A stretch of DNA of 43,595 nucleotides from Candidatus Methanoplasma porotermitis (GTDB lineage Archaea > Thermoplasmatota > Thermoplasmata > Methanomassiliicoccales > Methanomethylophilaceae), in assembly GCA_031290095.1 (NCBI GenBank), contig JAITOF010000018.1, positions 1-43,595 of the forward strand, given 5' to 3'. A program made the position numbers and the translations under genes. Below are positions 37,142-43,595 of this stretch, one piece after another; position 1 is the first letter of the stretch; every line of letters begins with the position of its first letter. The notes under the pieces were generated by a model that had not been told where the DNA came from, searched no databases, and saw only the letters and a list, made by a program, of their open reading frames with translations.

Positions 37142-38746
37142 TCAAATGCGGCCTATGGCCGCGTCCACCAGGCCCTGATGCAGGGGAGACGGCCTCTCGG
37201 GACGGGACTTGAACTCCGGGTGGAACTGCGACGCCACGAAGTAGGGGTGGCCCTCCAGCTCCCCGATCTCCATCCTGGAGCCGTCGTCGGACCGCCCGGT
37301 GAAACGCCATCCGGCCTTCTCCAGCCTCTCGATGTACGCCTGGTTGACCTCAAACCTGTGCCTGTGCCTTTCGGACACGTCCTTGGAGCCGTAGAGGGCG
37401 GCCGCCTTCGACCCGTCCGCGATCTTGACCGCCTGCGCGCCGAGACGCATGGTGGCCCCCATGTCCTCCATCCCCTTCTGCTCGTTCATCAGGCATATGA
37501 CGGGGTCGCACGTCTCCGGGGCGAACTCCGTGCTGTTCGCGTCCTTCAAGCCCAGCACGTGCCTGCAGATCTCGATCGTGGCTATCTGGAACCCTAGGCA
37601 TACTCCTAGGAACGGTATGCGGTTCTCGCGGGCGTGCCTGGCGGCGACGATCTTCCCTTCCACGCCCCTCATGCCGAACCCGCCGGGGATGACGATCCCG
37701 TGCGCCCCGTCGAGGACTGACGACGGGTCCTTCAGCAGAAGGTCGTCGCTGTCGACGAACTTCACTTTGACTCTGCACCCTCTCTTCGCGCCCGCATGGG
37801 CGAACGCTTCGAGGTGGCTGAGGTACGAGTCGGCCAGCGAGGTGTACTTCCCCACAAGCGCGATGCAAACCTCTTTTTTGGGGTTCAGGACGTTGTTAAG
37901 GAACGTCTCCCACTCCTTCATGTTCCTCTTGGTGGTCAGGGGGCGCAACTTCATCTTGTCGATCACGCGGTCCGCCACGCCCTGTCTCTCGAGCGTCAGC
38001 GGCACCTCGTATATGCTCTTGGCGTCAGGGAGCGATATGACGTAGTCCTCGTCGACGTCGCAGAACATGGCGATCTTCCTGCGGGCGGCGTCCACTATAG
38101 GCTCCGAGCTTCTCGCTATGATCATGTCGGGCTTGATGCCGAGGCCCATGAGGTCCTTCACGGAGCGCTGCGTCGGCTTGGTCTTCTCCTCTCCGACCGA
38201 GCCCATTATCGGGACGAGCGTCGTGTGTATGTACATCACGTTCTCCTCCTTCCCGAGGTCCCTGCCCAGCTGCCGGGCGGCTTCGAGGAACGGCATGGAC
38301 TCGATGTCCCCCACGGTGCCTCCCAGCTCCACGATCGTCACGTCGGAGCCGGATTCTCTGGCGACCTTCATGATGCGCCTCTTGATCTCGTCGGTGATGT
38401 GAGGTATGATCTGCACGGTCTTCCCCAGATAGTCTCCGCGCCTCTCGTTCTCTATAACAGTCTTGTAAATCTTCCCAGTGGTGATGTTATGGTCCCTTCC
38501 CAGCTGAAGGTCTATGAATCTCTCGTAGTTGCCGAGGTCCAAGTCGACCTCTCCGCCGTCGTCGAGCACGTATACCTCGCCGTGCTCGAAAGGGTTCATC
38601 GTCCCTGCGTCTATGTTCAGGTACGGGTCGATCTTAATCGCAGAGACGACGAGGCCCCTAGCCTTGAGAAGCCGTCCGATGGACGACGCCGTTATCCCTT
38701 TTCCAAGCCCCGATATAACTCCGCCGCTGACGAAAACCAACTTCAT
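37142..38746 (-). CDS. pyrG: CTP synthase
   Basis: This enzyme aminates UTP to CTP with glutamine and ATP, the last step of pyrimidine nucleotide synthesis. The 534-residue protein starts [18 protein letters not shown] (P-loop) and carries the synthetase signatures [29 protein letters not shown]. The class I glutaminase domain has the catalytic cysteine in FLGVCLGFQ and the histidine in [16 protein letters not shown]-like element reading TTTATCTATATTC on the minus strand lies about 25-35 bases upstream. Confidence 0.96.
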   Translation of the reverse strand: MKLVFVSGGVISGLGKGITASSIGRLLKARGLVVSAIKIDPYLNIDAGTMNPFEHGEVYVLDDGGEVDLDLGNYERFIDLQLGRDHNITTGKIYKTVIENERRGDYLGKTVQIIPHITDEIKRRIMKVARESGSDVTIVELGGTVGDIESMPFLEAARQLGRDLGKEENVMYIHTTLVPIMGSVGEEKTKPTQRSVKDLMGLGIKPDMIIARSSEPIVDAARRKIAMFCDVDEDYVISLPDAKSIYEVPLTLERQGVADRVIDKMKLRPLTTKRNMKEWETFLNNVLNPKKEVCIALVGKYTSLADSYLSHLEAFAHAGAKRGCRVKVKFVDSDDLLLKDPSSVLDGAHGIVIPGGFGMRGVEGKIVAARHARENRIPFLGVCLGFQIATIEICRHVLGLKDANSTEFAPETCDPVICLMNEQKGMEDMGATMRLGAQAVKIADGSKAAALYGSKDVSERHRHRFEVNQAYIERLEKAGWRFTGRSDDGSRMEIGELEGHPYFVASQFHPEFKSRPERPSPLHQGLVDAAIGRI

Positions 38747-38939
38747 ATCTTATCAACGGGAACCTTCGTATGCAAAGAATATAGATAAAACCTCGGTGAG
38801 GCGCAACTGGGATTCGCGGCCTGCGGGCGCGTCCCCGATCGCATCACGAGACGACCGGCTTGAAACGGCAAACACCGACGGACCGTCTCGCGCCATGTCG
38901 CAATCGACGCTTTTGGCGATTTTCCGGATGCGGTAAAAA

Positions 38940-39206
38940 CCTTGTCGTGCCGTTTTGTTCCTGGAAGACAGCGTCGACCGCGAGGAGGCCATGGGCGCCA
39001 TGTCGAGCTTCGCCAACGAGCGGCAGCGGCTCATCGGCGAGCATTCCGACGAAAACTCCCTCCCTGCCTACGATGCCATCGGTGCGGTGGCAGAATGGAT
39101 TGAGACAGGGCGGGCCCGCCCGAATGCGAGGAGGAGCTGAAGGATTACGAGGTCGGCGGGGACTCCATGAACTGGGAAGACGTCAAAAAGAGCTGGGGCC
39201 TGCCTT
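38940..39206 (+). pseudogene. Remnant of a small acidic protein gene (antitoxin-like composition)
   Basis: A plus-strand frame (FLEDSVDREEAMGAMSSFANERQRLIGEHSDENSLPAYDAIGAVAEWIETGRA) shifts near 39117 to another (PECEEELKDYEVGGDSMNWEDVKKSWGLP, stop). Together they look like one small protein with a frameshift and no ATG start. The length and acidic C-terminus recall small antitoxins, but I cannot assign a family. The rest of 38747-39223 holds the pyrG promoter and nothing else I recognise. Confidence 0.4.
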
Positions 39207-39223
39207 GAAGTCTCGGCGGGTCC

Positions 39224-40555
39224 TCATGAGGCTTCCTCTCCGACGATGTCGCACACGTCCGCGTCGAGGCAGAACGCCGCATAGAGCGGGACGTTGAATA
39301 TCTTGTTCTCGAAACCGAAGTTCTTCGTGGACACCCTGATCGAGAACGGGACGCCGTATTCTTCCGCAAATACGGAAAGGCTCCTCGATCTCACGTGCGA
39401 AGAGCTCTTCACCTCCACGGGCACCGCGTTGCCGTCCGAGCCTTGGAACACGAAATCCACTTCCCTGCCCGGCGACGGCGCCCAGTAGTACGGCTTCACG
39501 CCGTTCGCCCTGAGGGCTTGCATGACGAAGTTCTCCGATAGGGCGCCCTTGTACCCGTCAAGGCTCTCGCTGTCGGAGAGGATCGTCTTCGCTGGAATCC
39601 CGAGCTTCGACGCGAGAAGCCCGGAGTCTACCATGTACAGCTTGAAGAACGGCTCTTCGGAGTGAGCGCTCAGCGGCATCGTCCCGGTGCTTATCCTGCC
39701 GCATCTGTTCACCAGCCCGGACACGCGCAACCAGTTGAGCGGCGAACCCGCCTCCCTTGTGCGGGTGCCTTCCGCCACGTCCCTGAGGACGAACCTCTTG
39801 TTCTCCTTGACCAGCTGGTCGGAGATTGAGGACCAGATTGCGCGGATCATCACAGTCTCCGTCTTCGTGGTGTACTTGGACATGTCCCCCATGTACGTGG
39901 CGTCCATCTCGGCGTGGATGGCGGTTATGTCGGGCGCGGACGCGCCTTCGGAGTATCTCTTCACGGCTTCTGGAAGCCCTCCGACCGTCAAATACGTCCT
40001 GTAGACGTCCATCGCCCTGTCGTGGAGGTCGTATTTCCGTTGCGACGAGAACGACCTTCTGACGCCTTCCGCGACCTTTTTGTCGCCAGTGGCCCACATG
40101 AACTCCTCGATGTCCATCGGATGCATCCTCATGATGTTGACGTTCCCTACGGGGAATGAGAAGCCGTCCCTGTCGAGGGCGATGCCTAGAAGGCTCCCAG
40201 TGGCCATCACGTGGTAGCCCGGGTCGTTCTCCCGGAAGTATTTCAGGGACGTGAGGGCGCGGTTGCATGCTTGGATCTCGTCGAGCACGATCAGCGTGTC
40301 TCCTTCCTTGATGTCGACTCCGCTCAGAACAGACAGGGAATCGACGATGCGTCCAGTGTCGAGGTCGCCCTCGAATATCTTGGAGGCCCGGCCTGTGAAC
40401 TCGAAGTTGAAGTACGCCACGTTCCTGTAATGGGTGTGGCCGAAGTCCAAAGCCGTGTACGTCTTCCCGACCTGCCTAGCCCCGCACAGCAACAACGGCT
40501 TGCGGTCGGGGTCGCTCTTCCATTTCAATAGCTTTGCAGCGATCTTCCTCTCCAT
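39224..40555 (-). CDS. AAA_14 ATPase with C-terminal DUF4143
   Basis: This archaeal/bacterial P-loop ATPase has about 443 residues. Walker A is LLCGARQVGKTY (about residue 25), Walker B is TLIVLDEIQAC and a sensor-like motif is MATGSLLG. The DUF4143 tail shows the nuclease-like ending LSENFVMQALRANGVKPYYWAPSPGREVDFVF with VPVEVKSSSHVRSRSL. The cellular role of the family is unclear; members are abundant in accessory regions. The start at 40555 is chosen over 40573. Two palindromes upstream suggest autoregulation. A decayed relative lies at 20387-21037. Confidence 0.88.
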   Translation of the reverse strand: MERKIAAKLLKWKSDPDRKPLLLCGARQVGKTYTALDFGHTHYRNVAYFNFEFTGRASKIFEGDLDTGRIVDSLSVLSGVDIKEGDTLIVLDEIQACNRALTSLKYFRENDPGYHVMATGSLLGIALDRDGFSFPVGNVNIMRMHPMDIEEFMWATGDKKVAEGVRRSFSSQRKYDLHDRAMDVYRTYLTVGGLPEAVKRYSEGASAPDITAIHAEMDATYMGDMSKYTTKTETVMIRAIWSSISDQLVKENKRFVLRDVAEGTRTREAGSPLNWLRVSGLVNRCGRISTGTMPLSAHSEEPFFKLYMVDSGLLASKLGIPAKTILSDSESLDGYKGALSENFVMQALRANGVKPYYWAPSPGREVDFVFQGSDGNAVPVEVKSSSHVRSRSLSVFAEEYGVPFSIRVSTKNFGFENKIFNVPLYAAFCLDADVCDIVGEEAS

Positions 40556-40557
40556 AA

Positions 40558-40607
40558 TGTGTAAGAAATACACTAAATATTTATGTTTTTTGTGTAAATA
40601 TTACACA
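40558..40607. promoter_or_regulatory. Paired palindromic operators before the AAA_14 ATPase gene
   Basis: TGTGTAA-ATA-TTACACA (40591-40607) is a perfect palindrome, and TGTGTAAGAAATACACT (40558-40574) is an imperfect copy touching the start codon, 33 bases away. Together they bracket a TATA-like AAATATTTA. This is the form of a repressor-controlled promoter. Confidence 0.6.
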
Positions 40608-40991
40608 TTATTAAACAATGCGCTGTCGAATCCGAGAGGAGCCGATGCGATTTCTGCGGCTTTGACCCGTTTCGCAACCCCCAGCAGGCGGAACGCTTTC
40701 GACTTCACAGCCCGCGAGCGATGCGCCCGTCTATGTCGAAGGCCCTGCGGGCGCTGTGTCCGGGGATCGGCATGAGGTCTCGTTCTTCTGTCTCTAGCAT
40801 ATAGAAACGTCCTTCATGCATGTCGTACACGCGTCCTCCGGCGTAGCTCGAGTACTGTCAGAGGGGGTACGCGGCCATGCCCCCCCCCCCCATAAGCCGT
40901 CTGGACGCCCTCGAAGCAGCTCAAAAAATGGTCGCACTTGGCCGAAAACCGCGAGTGCCCCAAAGCCGCAGTTGAGGTTTCATTAAATAAG
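40608..40991. other. Remnant-rich region with a 12-C tract
   Basis: No intact gene is seen. A minus-strand frame without a start reads YSSYAGGRVYDMHEGRFYMLETEERDLMPIPG and stops near 40704, probably a gene tail. A run of 12 C (40880-40891) directly follows an ATG (40877). A TATA-like CATTAAATAAG (40981-40991) probably serves the surface-protein gene downstream. Confidence 0.45.
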
Positions 40992-43595
40992 ATGTATGCG
41001 TTGAACAGCTCACAGCTGCGGTGGACGGATTTGGGCAACGCGTTGCAAGACTGCGACGCAATTCCTGTCTTGAGAAGTGCAGAGGGGGGAGAGTTAGATG
41101 ACATTATATGCAAGAGGGGGGGGGGGAAGGCGCATGCACGCAGGCGCCTTGCTCTGTTCCTCACGGTCGCGTTGTTGCTCGCGGGCGCAACGCTGTTCCT
41201 GACGGAGAGTCAGGAAGAGACAAAGTTTTACGACAGCTCTGACGGCGCGACGGGGTTGTATGTTTATGCCGCCACGGTGGCTTATGACGAGAACCTCGTC
41301 CTCTCCGGTGGAAGTTTGTACTTCTTGGGAGGGCATGTGGAGTACGACGACGGAATCGCGCTTGGCTGGACGCAGTACGGCACCGGCAACATTGCGGGAG
41401 TGGAATACGATTCGCAGTTCAAGCTGAAGGCCGTGCCGGATCCGGGATACAGCTTCCTGTTCTGGGTGGAGGCTGAAGCCTCCGCCGTCGGAAGCCTGGC
41501 AGGCTCTGTTCTTACAATCGATGTCGCCACCGACTACAGCAACGGCTACATGGCGGACCCGGTGCTGTCTGAAGGCGACTCCTATTGGCATTTCGAGACA
41601 GAGGTCGACGTTCCGACGCCCGGTTCCGACATGTTCTATCTGGCGGTGTTCGCCCCCAGCGACAAGGTCAAGGAAGTGACGCTGTACAACGACGGCCTCG
41701 ACGGCACGGACGAAGGATTCTGGATGGTGAGTCAGGAAGTTATATTCAAAAAAGAATACAATGACCTTGGATACGTGTTCGGCATCTATGGCGCGGCAGT
41801 CCACAACATCTCGTCGGCAGACAAGTACAGGACCATCAACATCTTCGACGGAGAAGACGCCGTCGGAGATTCTAACGGCAGCGGGGGCATCCGTGCCGTC
41901 GGCAAGACTAACGGCTCGGGAGCGGAGTACAAGCCCTCGTACATATCGGGGACTCACAACATAGTGACGTATGAATGGATATGGTATCTCGAAGCGGAGA
42001 GATGGCAGGGCTATGACAATATATGGCTCCCGTCCGACCTCGAGCTGCATGCGTACTTCGCGCCTGCGTCCTTCGACTACGGAGGGAATCCTACTTACGG
42101 CGACGAGGGCTTCAGCGGGAGGACCTTGGTTGTTGTGAACGACCACTCGGTTATAATCCGTGCCAGCGACGGGCAATACATTGGCATTTACCAAGTTCCG
42201 GAACTGGAGATAACATTCGGCAACAACTACCCGTTTCTCATGGGGGAATCCCATATCTCCATCAGATATCCGGGTACAGATTATGAATGGCATGAGGGCC
42301 AGTTGCGCATACCTTACGACCCCGAATGGGGCCAAGTGACGATAACCGCCGTCGGAAACGCCGACAACGAGTTCATGCAGCTATGGGAGTGGCATGACTC
42401 GAACGACGCCAACGCGCCTGTCAACAGGGACGCCGACACAAGCGCGTTCGACCCCTTGGTGACTATCCCGCTGAGCTTGGGCAACAAAGCGAACGACGAC
42501 TTTTTCAACAACACCATACCTGGTGAAATATACGTGCTAGGCAGGTTTGCCGCCGTGCAGGATTACATAGACATCAGCATCACTGTGAACGACCCGACCT
42601 ACGGGAAGCCGATGGTGAGCGAGGAGTTGGATATCCAGTTTGACGACAGCTATGGTGTAGTTTTCCGTATACCTTATGGTGAGCCGCATTATTTCGAGCT
42701 GCCCTACAACGGCTCGGAGTACGTGATGAAGCATCCTGTCCGAACCAGCGTTGCCAGCAACGGCTTCTGGAACCTCATGGCCCAGCCCGAGCCGGGCAAG
42801 ATGCTCGGCTGGTGGACCGACGAGTCGTACAAGGTCGGGGACACTAGGCAGTGGTACGCCTACGGCGACCTGTACTACGGGGACTACTCGTGGGTGTACG
42901 AATGGGACGCCGTGGACGGATGGGGCACATGGCAGTCAGGGCAATACGAAGGTCATCTGATCGAGCTGAACCTCCAGGCGTACTTCGTCGACGACGACGC
43001 GAACCCGCTCATACTGACCGTCGGCAAAGGCGGGATGTCCCATGTAGACATCGACGGCATAGAGGGCGGCTACGTCCTCAAAGTGGGTACAGACCTCGAC
43101 CTGAACAGTGACGACTACGGCGACTTCTTCGCGACGTACGCTTCAAGGAACTACGGCTCCTACGAAGACTCTCTCGTATATTTGAGCTGGGGCTCGGAGT
43201 GGACCCCTTACGCAGGGACGGCGCTGATGTACGTCAACAGGGACGCAGTGCTCGACGTCGAGACCATACTCGACTTCGCGGGCGACAAGTTTTCATACTG
43301 GTATGGCGCGCTCAGCGGGACGGACCCTTCCGGGGGGACTGTCGAGATGTCCGGTCCGCAGTACCTCGTGTCGTGGACCGTAAGGGACTACACGACGTTC
43401 GAGTTCGACTTCCTCGAAGACATTTACGGAGAGGTTGTTTGGGAGTATGACACGAGCGACTTCATGTTGGGATATGGCCGCGGCGCGTTCACGGACCAAG
43501 ACTACGACGGCATGCCCGACTGGTGGGAGTGGCTGCACGGCTTGGACCCGATGGACGCGAGCGACAAGGATGCGGACATAGACGGCGACGGCCTG
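40992..43595 (+). CDS. Very large secreted protein, 3' end beyond window; start altered by an 11-G tract
   Basis: From 41127 an open frame of 823 codons runs to the window edge, which is why the ORF track misses it. It encodes a signal peptide or anchor (ARRRLALFLTVALLLAGATLFLT), then acidic, aromatic-rich sequence with much Asp, Gly, Tyr and Trp, no internal cysteine clusters, and a closing calcium-binding thrombospondin-3-like repeat (DQDYDGMPDWWEW, DASDKDADIDGDG). This suggests an exported surface protein. The ATG with the best ribosome site (41098, after GAGGGGGGAGAG) precedes 11 G (41116-41126) and is out of frame by one. As sequenced, the frame is reached only from an ATG at 40992 or a TTG at 41070. 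The start is therefore uncertain. Confidence 0.65.
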   Translation, partial: MYALNSSQLRWTDLGNALQDCDAIPVLRSAEGGELDDIICKRGGGKAHARRRLALFLTVALLLAGATLFLTESQEETKFYDSSDGATGLYVYAATVAYDENLVLSGGSLYFLGGHVEYDDGIALGWTQYGTGNIAGVEYDSQFKLKAVPDPGYSFLFWVEAEASAVGSLAGSVLTIDVATDYSNGYMADPVLSEGDSYWHFETEVDVPTPGSDMFYLAVFAPSDKVKEVTLYNDGLDGTDEGFWMVSQEVIFKKEYNDLGYVFGIYGAAVHNISSADKYRTINIFDGEDAVGDSNGSGGIRAVGKTNGSGAEYKPSYISGTHNIVTYEWIWYLEAERWQGYDNIWLPSDLELHAYFAPASFDYGGNPTYGDEGFSGRTLVVVNDHSVIIRASDGQYIGIYQVPELEITFGNNYPFLMGESHISIRYPGTDYEWHEGQLRIPYDPEWGQVTITAVGNADNEFMQLWEWHDSNDANAPVNRDADTSAFDPLVTIPLSLGNKANDDFFNNTIPGEIYVLGRFAAVQDYIDISITVNDPTYGKPMVSEELDIQFDDSYGVVFRIPYGEPHYFELPYNGSEYVMKHPVRTSVASNGFWNLMAQPEPGKMLGWWTDESYKVGDTRQWYAYGDLYYGDYSWVYEWDAVDGWGTWQSGQYEGHLIELNLQAYFVDDDANPLILTVGKGGMSHVDIDGIEGGYVLKVGTDLDLNSDDYGDFFATYASRNYGSYEDSLVYLSWGSEWTPYAGTALMYVNRDAVLDVETILDFAGDKFSYWYGALSGTDPSGGTVEMSGPQYLVSWTVRDYTTFEFDFLEDIYGEVVWEYDTSDFMLGYGRGAFTDQDYDGMPDWWEWLHGLDPMDASDKDADIDGDGL
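41116..41126 (+). repeat. Poly-G tract (11 G) in the signal-peptide region
   Basis: Eleven consecutive G residues lie six codons into the frame from ATG 41098. Nine or twelve would join that ATG to the secreted protein's reading frame; ten or eleven do not. Such tracts are prone to slipped-strand length change. Confidence 0.8.

Noticed and set aside
41094-42335. 413-codon minus ORF at the right end
   Set aside because: It is antisense to the large secreted protein, whose plus frame stays open to the window edge and has a signal peptide and calcium-binding repeat.

Overview
The window looks like chromosomal DNA of a methanogenic archaeon, most likely of the Methanomassiliicoccales/Thermoplasmata branch (inference). 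Archaeal character is direct: an archaeal 16S rRNA, archaeosine synthase ArcS, aIF2-beta, CTP synthase, TATA boxes about 25 bases before many starts, and leaderless or short-leader genes. The 16S gene stands alone, with no tRNA-Ala, 23S or 5S behind it, as is known for Thermoplasmata. A methylcobamide:CoM methyltransferase-type gene fits a methyl-reducing methanogen. A search with the 16S would settle the placement.

Layout. 1-3.2 kb: arcS and a DUF368 membrane protein. 3.3-17.4 kb: a nitrogen-fixation island. A molybdate ABC transporter operon (modABC, +) runs stop-to-stop into a nine-gene minus-strand operon: nifH, nifI1, nifI2, nifD, nifK, nifE, a nifN-nifX fusion, a thioredoxin-like [2Fe-2S] ferredoxin and an excisionase-type HTH/PBP-like regulator. 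Most junctions overlap by 1-4 bases. Divergent from nifH lie an AnfO-like gene and an unrecognised internally repetitive protein. Metal-cluster ligands of NifH, NifD and NifK are intact. nifB and nifV are not in the window.

17.4-23.1 kb: tRNA-Gly, tRNA-Ala, a NYN-domain/coiled-coil gene pair, a metallophosphoesterase, tRNA-Ser, a decayed AAA ATPase and the 16S rRNA. 23.2-30.2 kb: a Schlafen-type AlbA_2 protein, a decayed DUF1016/YhcG nuclease, an HTH_10 regulator, the methyltransferase-type gene with an APC permease, a GNAT acetyltransferase and a small unknown. 30.3-31.8 kb: an ISL3-family insertion sequence. 31.9-38.7 kb: an AGCS symporter, tRNA-Gln, a tRNA methylthiotransferase/aIF2-beta pair, a decayed RhuM gene, a solo IS end and pyrG. 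38.8-43.6 kb: gene remnants, an AAA_14/DUF4143 ATPase behind palindromic operators, and a very large secreted protein whose 5' end carries an 11-G tract (with a 12-C tract upstream) and which runs off the window.

How it fits together: molybdate import feeds FeMo-cofactor nitrogenase, NifI1/NifI2 give post-translational ammonia control, and the HTH/PBP-like protein is a candidate metal-responsive regulator joining the two operons. The right half is accessory DNA with several decaying defence- or toxin-like genes and IS traces. The most unusual signals are the AnfO/repeat-protein pair beside nifH, the NifN-NifX fusion, and the homopolymer tract at the start of the large surface protein, which as sequenced puts the best ribosome-bound ATG out of frame.
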